A stretch of 64,000 bases of DNA from NCBI GenBank assembly GCA_034440615.1, contig JAOTOM010003690.1, forward strand, positions 1 through 64,000. Direction: 5' to 3'. Shown piece after piece: positions 11,728 through 21,598 of the stretch (the stretch's first letter is position 1; every line of letters begins with the position of its first letter). Origin of the DNA: Ashinkailepas kermadecensis. Its lineage: Eukaryota > Arthropoda > Thecostraca > Neolepadidae. The notes under the pieces are model-generated. The model was not told the origin of the DNA. It ran no database searches and was given only the letters and a program-made list of their open reading frames with translations. A program made the position numbers and the translations under genes.

Positions 11728-14391
11728 GAATGCGGTGAGAAGCTGCACTTATGGTATTGGTCAGTGGGCAGTGGTTACCCACATCCAACTCTGGATCCGA
11801 AATGAACTTTATATAGCGAAAATTACATGCGTGTGCGTCACGACCGTCGTTTAACCTGTGAATAGTGTATTATGGATCATGTATTGGATATATTGTTTGA
11901 AAAACTAACCTGGACTAGGGCATGGGTGCCCTCAAAGACCCCTTAGACTAACCCGCGCAGGACATTAGGTTCACAACAGGAAAGTAGTTTAAAAGTGTTA
12001 TGAATATCGTGAGTGTATAATGTATCGTGTGATTGTGTTATGGCCGTAGTAATCTAGTGGGATTTAGGATTCCCTAACTGAGCGAAAATCCAAATATTTA
12101 GACCTGTCGTTGTGTTGTAACATAGTTCGATATAATTATACCGTTCGACCCTCATCGTTAGAAAAACAGTTATATATCGTCGCGTCACGCGTGAATCATG
12201 CCACCATTGCTGACGGCCGGTCAGATGCTTTTACAGTATTATGGGTTACGGCTGATACCTGAGCCATCGGACGTCGACCGCGGCAGAAGCTGGTATCAAT
12301 GTTATGGGTTAGGTTGGCTATCTTAGGCGATCGGAGCCGTAAAGCGACGACTCTGCTTCCGGACTAGATAGGTTAGGAATGCCACTGTCGACTGCAAGCA
12401 GAGAGAGCTTATCTTTGTGTTATGGGTTATGCCGGTACCCGAGCCGACGGACGATGACCAAACGGCGCCCCTGTATCCGGAGTAGATAAGCCCGACATAC
12501 CGGTCGACGCCCCAGTCTGGACCTATGACGATCATCGTGGGCGGAGGCACCAGACCGGGAGCGGGTCGTGGCCGGCTATTATATATAGTCGGGAGTGACG
12601 GTCGAAGGGGGTTAGCTAAGCGAACATAAGATATCGAGCTCTGTTTCACGTCGGACTGCTGTCCGAGATGTTGGCAGTAGCGTCTAAAATGAATGTCAGT
12701 ACTTGTAAACCTTTGGCCATTCGGTTGCCTTGTATTCGTACGCTGGCGTGAGTTTACTTTGCTGCTTCGTTAATCATTTCAAATATAACGCAAAGTCACG
12801 CTGAACTTTTGAACCGGAGTTATCGCAACGCGAGCCTACTAGACTTTTCACAAGCCAATGAGATCGACTACTCTACAGATGCCACCCCACCCCTCCCCCT
12901 TCCACTATTCCGACAGTAATATTATCCTAGAAAGTGGCTTGCTATGTTGAATTTATTTGTGTACTACTCGTCCCACGTATGTTATCGCGCTACACAAATA
13001 TCACCAATATGATTTGGTCCCAAGCAGCCTGACCTCAGCAATGGTCATAGAAAGCCAGATCGGAGCCGCCGGAGTCCGACCGCAAAGCCAGGACCTTCAT
13101 GTCCAGAGGTGAAAAATGCGTCCAGCCTGTCACCTACAGAATATCGAACACCACTAGGCTGTCACATGTTGATGGCTCACAGTAAGACCCCGTACGCATG
13201 TGTGCGAGCGCGACATATCGACGATGATGCTGAAGTGGAACAAAGAAGAATGATTTAGTCTATATATGATCTTCAATTTCAATTCAATTACATCAAGCAT
13301 GTCTGGTGCAGGGAACAATCAGACCATTGGGACAATGCAAAAAACTGATGATCATGCTCAAAAATTGAGGTGAGTGCACTTTGCAGTTTCATGTTGACAT
13401 GTTGACTTGCTTTGTCTTCTGGACTGGAACATGCATACAAAACAAATTTAAATAATAAATTAATATGTGAAATTACAACACACCCTATAGGCTAATCTTG
13501 CTTCTTTTGGGTGTATCCATAAATATATTGGTATTATTGTGGTGTAATGTGCTCACAATATCTTTTACAAAAATGTTACTCAGCAAAGCAAAACAACAGG
13601 TTAGGCTAGCTTTTATTGTGCAAATGTGCTCATTTTATTTCAGACAAAAATGGGCTATTTTTTCTCTGAAAAAAGGTAAGGCCAGGTTATGTTTCTTAAC
13701 ATTGTTATATTATTGAACACATAAATTGTGACTACATTGAAGAAACAATTTAAAAGGAGGTAGGGTAAACCAGGCTAGGTTATGTTAGGCATAAAAAATT
13801 AATAGTACATTATTTTGCTTTCCAACTAAAAATAAGCATTTCTGATGGGAATCAGTGGTCACATCTTCTTCATCATGCTGATAAACATGGCATTGAAACA
13901 TACTGTTCTCCAAATCCAATGACTCCTTGAAAATTAAATTTACCAATACAAATTCAGTTCCCTTGTACTATAGCTCCAATATCAAGGACAGAGTGTCATA
14001 GGTCATATTTTGTATTGGTTTCAAGCAATTTATAACACTTTTGGTCAATGCAACAAGTCATGCTTATGACAAAGCATGGGCCCTGCTCCAAATAAATCAA
14101 ACCCAAGGAAGTGACCAGATGAAATTATTAAAATACCAAAGGCTCATATTGGAAGAACCAAAACATTTGTTTCATGATAAGGATTCCACAAGTCTGAGTG
14201 TGGCAAAATGCCTCAAATGATATGTTAGACTGAGAAATATTGTGCATATAATACTGCACCAAACAGCTTTATATGGCTGGGTAATTGCACAAGGTGTCAT
14301 AGTATTTTTGCTTGCACATGAACAAAACACCCTCAAGATTGCCATATTTTGCAGATATGATGTTGGTTAGTAGAAATACATTCAGTCTTAC
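11728..14391. other. Spacer of inverted repeat, no recognised gene
   Basis: Includes a GC-richer stretch at about 12200-12650 with repeated GTTATGGGTTA phrases, and AT-rich DNA from 13250 to 14390. Short open frames only. Nothing with a recognisable domain. Confidence 0.4.
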
Positions 14392-14587
14392 CTGCACTTC
14401 CTGCAGCAATGTGCCATGATTGCCACCGGCCTCCTTCTCCAAAGGCAGTGTTTTTCATCCGGATAGGTAAACCGGCATGCTTTGCCTTCACATGCCTATT
14501 CAACGATCTTGACTGGCCATTAAATTTGCAACCAGGATAGCCACAACGCACCTTTTCTCGTGATGGTGGTGTCATATTAGCACTCAC
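14392..14587 (-). CDS. Putative C2H2-like zinc-finger exon
   Basis: From the ATG at 14587 the frame gives MSANMTPPSREKVRCGYPGC and continues with KFNGQSRSLNRHVKAKH. That is a Cys-x4-Cys-x11-His-x4-His finger. The frame runs to a good 5' splice site, GTGCAG|GTAAGA (GT at 14391-14390). It could be the first coding exon of a cellular gene or of a transposon-encoded finger protein. No partner exon was found downstream on the minus strand. Confidence 0.4.
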
Positions 14588-17346
14588 ACCTTGGGCACTA
14601 ACACAATATTAGGTAGATAAAACCAGCTTTGAAACAAACTGCGCCGGAAAACGGAACTGTTGCGTCGGATTCAATCTCTGGGCGGTGACAGGACACTGTC
14701 CCGTTCCCGTCTGCCAAGATTGCCGAAAGTGACGTCTGGTAACGGTTGAGGGCATCGACGATTGCTACAAAAGTATTTGAGATTGGTGAAATCCGAAGGA
14801 ACTGTAAGCATCACAAAGAGTGGGGCTATCCGCGCATGTAACTTTCTCCGCAAAATGTAATTCGTCAGTGGTGTGGAGAAAGTAGAAAGTGGAGCCTTTT
14901 TCACGGACTGAAACACGTGCAGCCCGTGTCACGATGACTGCGCCCACACACTCTGCAGCCACTGATCGTAAATTGGAAAATTGTAGCCGGTACATAGGGC
15001 CATGATGTGAAAGTGACGGCAAGTCGCCAAGTTTAGCCGTTTCTGAGAACCAGACCAAATCGTGAAAAACGCTCAAAAACGTCGTTTTTGCCTTCCGCAA
15101 CCCCTCGCGTGCGCGTGGTGCGTGACTCGGAAACGGTTGCCACGGCGATGTTGACAATTATCGTGGCAACACTGAGGTGTTAGTTTGGTGTCGATCGGTC
15201 CATTGGTTGTCGAGATATGGCGGTCTGAATCGGGTCGATGGGGAGCGCTAAAATTTGTGATTTTCCGAACGCAAAATCTCAGTTTTACATGCTATTCCTA
15301 TGGGCGACCGCTCATTCACCGAACACCCGTTCTCTCAGGACCCTCGTGACGCGCACGCGCAACACGTTGACCCGACCGGAACGAAATTGTGCCAGACGGA
15401 TAGCCAACATTTGGGGCTTTCACGTGATGTCAGCCATATCTCGTTACCTGTGATGTGAGCCGTGCCACACGCCACAAACTATGCCGGAAAACGGAACTGT
15501 TGCGTCAGGTTCAATCTCGGGACGAAGACGGGACAGTTCGTAGGTGACAGGCTTACCACGGCAATGTTAAAACCTATGGACTTTACCACGAGTGGTAGAG
15601 TTTTTTCAGCCCCCCCCCTGCCCCTTCGATCATAGCTACTAAATTGTTTCGGTACGCTTCTGATACATTTACTGAAACAAGATGAGTACGTATATGTCTG
15701 GATAGTTAGGAAATACAAATTGACTGGGTATGTTAAGAGGCAAAACGGCCTGATGATAAATACAATCCATACTCAATGATAATACGGTACCGTAAGTTGT
15801 CACCATAACCGGATATATTTTTCAAATATCTGTCACCCACGCTCGTGGCCGAGTAGCCGGTTTTTTTCTCACCTCTGTCCGTGTCCAACCACAACATCAA
15901 CACATGTAGCCACGCTCGCCCAGCACAAAGCTTCAGCAACCGAACGCTGTATTTACCCGCCGCGTCATTCCGGTCAGATCCTCACCCCGTCTCGAGAAGG
16001 GGGCCAGCATTATACAACCCCCTCTAATCTCCAAACTAAGCATCGCCAAAACCGAGGGAGTTGTCATCGGAAAATGCTCGACGAGTAGATCCAGACATCA
16101 CCCCCAAAAGTGCATACCCGAATAAGTGACGTCAGTAGAGCGGTTTATGTGGTCACGAATAACGTCATGATTTTGGCTCTGGGTGGTTCATTTGGGTTTT
16201 TAAACCTTTTTTTATCGAATCAGAAAAGGAAGGCGAAATGGGCCATGGTCCGAAAATGGTTGCCCACTCAAAACTAAAAACTTTTTTTTTATCTGCAAAA
16301 TTTTTGGTTTTGGAGCTTTTTAATTTGTATTGTTTTAATAGATAGAACAAATCGAAAAACTGTTGTTTTAGGGACACTTAGCCTGATGCAAATTGCTCGC
16401 TGAAGCCAGAATCTTCTATTTTAGCATTAATAGGCAAATATGCACAACAATGAAGTCATGAAAACGCAAATATTCAAAACTTCCCCTAGTGCGTTTCGTT
16501 GCGTCCCTAAATAAACGCTGAAAGTTTCATTCAAATATCCTCACGCGTTAAAGCCTGACGACTGGTTGAACGTTTTTGAAGATGACCTCACTTGTCCTTG
16601 ATTAACTCGGTGGCTGTGAATGACCTGACCTTGAACGCTTCACACAACGTATCAAATTGCTGTGAGTAGAGCTATGCCAAATTCCGGCGCATTGCCGCGC
16701 GCCCTTTTCAATATCTGCGGAAAACCTAAGGGGAATGTAAAAGAATCCCCGAGACGGCGCTGGTGAAAGAAAGACGGACTAAATATAACGTACAACATCG
16801 TCGCAACACTATAAAACTAAACGCCCCTCCCCTCCCCCAGGGACATGGCTCGGCCGGGTCATGATGGAGTGGATGGGATCGACCTCCCACGATTCCTACA
16901 CCCACCACTCCACCTCTTGCGTAATCGAGGATTAAACCTCACCTATTTTGTGAGCAAACATTTGTACGTACCATTTTAGGGCGAACATGCTGACCTTGGA
17001 AGCTGTTCACTCTGTGCCGGCCCTGTGAGTCCGCCTTTGAGAAATTTAATATTAAGACCTGCTGATTGCATTGTCCGTCCAGCTTCCATCGCGGCCGACA
17101 CCACTCCGACACTCCGGCCCTCCTATCGCGGCTCACACCACTCCGCCACTCCGACCAGCTCCCCTCGCGGCCGACACCACTCCGCCACTCCGGCCTTCCT
17201 ATCGCGGCCGATACCACTCCGCCACTCCGGCCAGCTCCCATCGCGGTCGACACCACTCCGCCACTCCGGTCTTCCTATCGCGGCCGACAACACTCCGACA
17301 CTCCGGCAACGGTTCACCTGACGCAACCGACGTCCTGTGGTTCCAG
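14588..17346. other. Spacer DNA with an 840-bp-spaced direct repeat
   Basis: A block of about 60 bp (GCCGGAAAACGGAACTGTTG core) occurs at 14645-14705 and again at 15482-15542. Otherwise AT-rich sequence with no supported gene until the transporter exon at 17347. Confidence 0.45.
17087..17310. repeat. 37-bp minisatellite, about 6 copies
   Basis: Unit of the form CACCACTCCGCCACTCCGG + (C/T)CCT(C/A)TCGCGGCCGA. It ends about 35 bp before the acceptor of the transporter exon. It is open in several frames; those frames are artefacts. Confidence 0.85.
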
Positions 17347-17440
17347 TTACGTGGTGGGTCCAACGCTGGGCGGATTTCTGGTAGACCACGTGGGCTTCGG
17401 CTACTCAGTCACCATCGTCAGCGGCATCGTCTTCCTCTGG
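17347..17440 (+). CDS. MFS-type transporter exon
   Basis: Reads SYVVGPTLGGFLVDHVGF then GYSVTIVSGIVFLW, which fits a Major Facilitator Superfamily helix pair (G-x-x-x-G-P-x-L-G-G-x-L-V-D-x-x-G-F). It is flanked by an acceptor (TTCCAG|T at 17341-17346) and a good donor (CTCTGG|GTGAGT from 17441). The substrate cannot be told from one exon. The exon ends in phase 0, whereas the next plausible exon (18271) needs phase 1, so either an exon is missing or there is a small indel. Confidence 0.6.
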
Positions 17441-18270
17441 GTGAGTGTGGCGGCACCAGCACGGTAACTGCGCTGGGCTATTCGGTGACATCGGCGGGGT
17501 CGGCCTCCGCCTGCGAGGTCACACGTGGTGGCCCCTGACTTTTCCAAGGACCAGAGCACGATCCACACTCGGTCGAAGGTTGCGAATTGGACAGTTTGGG
17601 CAATCTTCCTTCCCAGATTACATATCAAAGTAGGCTCCGCTGAATCTGCCAGTGATACCAAGCTGAAGTAGCCTAGTACTACCGGAAGAAGTAGTCGTAC
17701 TTTCAGCTTCAAGCATCGCAGGCGAGATCACGTTTGGTGGATGTCTAACAGTGGTGTTGAATAGGCCGTGACGTGCGCCCAATAATAATTTCCTTTGAAT
17801 TATTAGAAGTACTATAATTAAACAAAGAAATCACATAGAGTCTAAGCTCTAGTTATGCCTCCATAACCTACCTGTCGCGATATTTCGCTCATTTTAAGAA
17901 TATAATATCTTAAGAAGCATATTGACGAGGAGGAGTAGACAGACTTAGTGAGTTCATCAAGGCGGTTGCGACCCCCTTATTGCTCATTACTCTGGATAAT
18001 GTTCGAAGTTAGTTGAAACATTCAAAGTGTAATACGACGGTTAATGTGAACATGTATATTTTAAAGAAAAATACGTGGTGTAATGGGCTTCAAAAGGCCA
18101 TCCGCCTGCACAATGCTCAAAGCATGGTTGTACTCGGAAAATATAGGACGTATCAAGGAAATAGCACACGCTGCTGCAATGGTGTTTCACCAATGCTGTA
18201 CATACGCCGCCTATAACTTGTTTCCCTTTCTCTCTGCCTTTCTCGCGGGGTCTTCTGGCACTCACCACAG

Positions 18271-18776
18271 GTATCGCGGTGTACTGCCGGTCAACACCTG
18301 AACACGCTCCGCCGGCCACCGACGCCGCCACGTCGCCGGCGATGACCCCTGTCGTGACCCCTGTCGTGATCCCTGTCGTGACCCCTGTCGTGACCCCTGT
18401 CGTGACCCCTGTCTTGACCCCTGTCGTGACCCCTGTGGTGACCCCTGTCATGAGCCGGGCGGCGACTCCCGCCCGGGCCGTGACCCCGCCCGCGGCACTC
18501 TCCGGGCGGCGGCCGGGTCCGCTGGACCTGTCGGACGTGTCGCGGCTGCCGGCCCCGCGGGACTCGGGCGGCTACCGCAGCTTCCTGGCCGACGTGGGCA
18601 GCTTGAGCCCGCCGCCGGAGAGGGCCGGCGCGTGCCACCGTGGACTCGGCGCCAAGGTCACCGCCGGGGCGGCACGCGAACAGGAGCACAGTATAGCGGA
18701 GCTGATCAAAAGCGTCGACCTGGCCGAGCTACAGGAGCTGCTGAAGAGCCCGATGGACACGCCTCTTCAGTTCTAG
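18271..18776 (+). CDS. C-terminal exon with TPVV repeats (probably of the MFS gene)
   Basis: Follows a strong polypyrimidine tract and CACCACAG acceptor. It reads IAVYCRSTPEHAPP, then about nine tandem TPVV/TPVL/IPVV quartets encoded by a 12-bp minisatellite (18345-18450). After that comes a Pro/Arg/Ser-rich tail ending AELIKSVDLAELQELLKS and PMDTPLQF, with the stop at 18774-18776. The start is consistent with the end of a transmembrane helix running into a cytoplasmic tail. Linkage to the upstream exon is inferred from order and strand; the phases do not join. Confidence 0.45.
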
Positions 18777-18779
18777 TGA

Positions 18780-18880
18780 CCTCTGGTGACCTCTGGTGAA
18801 CTTGGGTGGCCTTCGGTGAACTTCGGTGAACTTCGGGGAAGTCGGTGAACTTCGGTGAACTTCGGTGACTTATATTCATG
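18780..18880. repeat. 11-bp minisatellite (GTGAACTTCGG)
   Basis: About eight imperfect copies directly after the stop codon of the transporter-like tail exon, hence in the presumed 3'UTR. Confidence 0.75.
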
Positions 18881-19137
18881 CACACCAGAAGGTTGCCGAT
18901 CGTGTTGTCGACATCACCGTACTTGGGTTCGCAGTGTATCCAGGGTCGATGACCTCGGGATTATTCCGCCGGGGACCATGACCCCTGGTGCTCTCAGGTG
19001 ACCAGCTGAAGTGCCCTGAAGACCCGGTCTTGATACACTGAGTGGCCTGAAGTGATGTCGGATAACGTGGGGGACAAGATCTGCCCTGGCGCTGTCTGAC
19101 GTGCTGACGTCATTTCTATGATGTCAGGCGACTGTGG

Positions 19138-19236
19138 CACATGGGCAACTTCTACATGGGCGGCTTCTGCATGGGCGGCTTCTATATGGGCGGCTCTACA
19201 TGGACGGCTTTTATATGTGTGGCTTCTACATGAACG
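19138..19236. repeat. Short GGGCGGCTTCTACAT minisatellite
   Basis: Five to six imperfect copies of about 15-18 bp. The rest of 18881-19747 holds no gene that I can support. Confidence 0.6.
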
Positions 19237-19993
19237 GCAGCTTAAAAGCCTGGTACACGGCGAACGGATGATCCTGACACCCTAACACGATCCGTGTGTT
19301 AATGCCTCGTATGTAATCGATGAGACTCCAATTACCTCAGGTTTCGAGGTGCCGGTCCGATGTCTGCCGAGTGCGATCCGACGCGACCTAAGTTCGCGCG
19401 ACAGTGACCCAAACATCTCCGATGATTTCTGAACACCACCGAGCTGAGAGGGTGGCATGTCTACAAAACAAAAATTGAGTCAGAATTGTTGCGGGGTGGC
19501 TTCATGGCCCAGGATTTTGTTGTTAAGCAAAGCTTGTTGCGCGAACCCTGGCACCACCACCCGATCCAGGAAGTGCAGTTTAACGATAGAATGTCGACAG
19601 AGAGTTTTACGTGCGGTCAATGCATCGACACGGCCGTCCCGGTAGCTCGTCCCCGGCCTTATCGGGCCAGTTGCCAACTGATCCTCCCAGCCGGGGTATA
19701 AACGCGTGGGCGCCAAGCGACTCGAGCCATGTATTGTCAGGGACATGCATAGAATGTTGTCGACCTCAATGAGCAGTCTTTGAACTGTGACTACACCGGA
19801 TACCCAGTATCATCATTCAGGAGCCTATAGGCTTGCCAAGGAGCTCGCTCGCAGGCACTACCGGGGCAACTCCCACAGCAATGAAGTGACGTCACAGCTC
19901 CAGTGGCGTGACGGTCGGTGACGTCAGCACGTGATGTGTGTTCATGGTTGAAGTTGGGCTGGGTCTACGAATGGGTGCGTCTCTGCTCAGGAG

Positions 19994-20001
19994 TATAAAT
20001 A
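19994..20001 (+). promoter_or_regulatory. TATA box (TATAAATA), right arm
   Basis: GAGTATAAATAGCATGG is a strong TATA match facing the unknown gene. The left-arm counterpart is TATAAACA. Confidence 0.4.
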
Positions 20002-20285
20002 GCATGGTGCTGTTTGTGTGTTTGTTTGCTTATTGGGTGGTTCACGACGCACGTTATGCACAATCACGGCTAATGGCTCCGCCCACACAGGGGAGAGCCC
20101 GGCGTGCCCGGCATCTACATCCGCGGTGTATGCAACACCAGACGGGTCGTCAGACGCCACTGCACGTCACGTCACGTGACCCTACGTCACCTCATGCTAC
20201 GTCACATGTGGCTGTTGCGCCGCTGGTACCCGCGCGAGGACGCAAGGGCGTCATAAATGGCGGGAGCCAGACACCTTGAACTCAG

Positions 20286-20522
20286 TCATTCCCACGTGAC
20301 GTCGATGGCGTTAGTGGTTGTTGTTCCGAGCACGTCGGCGGTGCGCGGTTGCGGTCCCTGCAGCCAGGACGCCGCCTTACGACGGACCGTCACAACGTTT
20401 ACCGTGGTCCGAAGTATGTGTGAATCGGCATACGACCATGGTCGTTGAGGTGCGATTTCTGGACTAGATGCAATAACGCTCGTCACGTCTGTTTCGTTTT
20501 CTAGCGCATTGGCATCCATCAT
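20286..20522 (-). CDS. Small ORF conserved in both arms (right copy, 78 aa)
   Basis: Counterpart of 10363-10596; starts MMDANALENETDVTSVIAS and stays open. The antisense frame is also open. Function unknown and coding status doubtful. Confidence 0.2.
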   Translation of the reverse strand: MMDANALENETDVTSVIASSPEIAPQRPWSYADSHILRTTVNVVTVRRKAASWLQGPQPRTADVLGTTTTNAIDVTWE

Positions 20523-20605
20523 TTACGTCGGTTTTTTTTGGCGTTTAACATTTTATTCTTTGTGTTTCTGTATATTTAGTTAGGTACGTTTATTATCTCC
20601 ACACG

Positions 20606-21186
20606 ATGGGAAAGAAGCGGAAAGAGAATATTTACCCCAGCTCTTCACCGGTTTCCGATTCTGATTCCCCCCCATTTACCACTGCTGATGATATTCGGTT
20701 AACTTGGTACTTCAGTCCTGCTTCTCTCCCTCTTGATACCGCCGCTGATGTCACACGTCGATCAATTTCTTTAGATGACGCCATGGAAGCCTCTGTGCTT
20801 CGTCGATCCCTTATTGTCCAAAAACCACGCACCAGGATACCCCATCAGACCAAGCCATCGCTCTCGGTGCCGCTGACCCAAACCCAAGCCTGACCACGCC
20901 AACCAAAGCCTCACAACCGGAACCCACCAAGTCCGCTGACACTCGTACTCCCTTGACCACCGAACCATACCTCTACAGTGCTGGTGGTCACGTGATCATT
21001 TAGCATGTCTACGAAGACGTATATTTCCGTCGTGTCCACGTCTTCCGGTCAACAAAACAACTCCTCGCCATCTGCTCCGTACTCCATCCCAAAATTGATA
21101 CCCAAGTCAGCGGCCCTCTCATCACCAAATCCGAGCCCTGGTCAAAGCCCTCTTTCGAACCACCACATTTTGCGACAAATCCGTAG
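20606..21186 (+). pseudogene. Broken copy of the unknown Pro/Ser/Thr-rich gene
   Basis: Starts MGKKRKENIYPSSSPV like the left copy. A single-base indel near 20790 changes frame. The original frame resumes with KASQPEPTKSADTRTPLTTE and then meets a TAG at 21001-21003 where the left arm has AAG, followed by a further stop near 21184. The left copy is open over the same span. Confidence 0.5.
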
Positions 21187-21514
21187 GGTCAATACATATG
21201 GGTAACAAATATATCAGCATATTTGGTCAAATGTACCTTATCAGCATATTTGGTCACTAAAGCCAGGCTAGGAGGTGCATGAAGTGGCTTAGAGAGCGCG
21301 CTCCCATTGTACTCGACGCAATCAACAAAGCGACAACAAAGCGACAACGGAGCGACAACGGAGCGACAACAGAGCGACATCAAAGCGACAGCAGAGCGTC
21401 GACGGACCGAGAGCAACCACCACGAAGTTAGGACTTCGGCGCTAATAGGACAATCTTCGGGTAAGTCGCAACCGAAGGTCTGCCGTTGGGAAGCATGCAC
21501 AAACTCGACGTAAC

Positions 21515-21520
21515 TTTAAT
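21515..21520 (-). terminator. Poly(A) signal ATTAAA of the right-arm channel gene
   Basis: Minus-strand ATTAAA about 80 nt after the channel stop codon, conserved at 9369-9374 in the left arm. Confidence 0.55.
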
Positions 21521-21598
21521 TTCAGCAATTGCTTCGCACATCGTACATTTTGATTCTGAAGAGCTAAGAGCTAGTCTCGAGATACAGCAGTGTGCCGT

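Noticed and set aside
14645..15542. LTR retrotransposon
   Set aside because: The repeats are only about 60 bp, with no primer-binding site, gag or pol between them.
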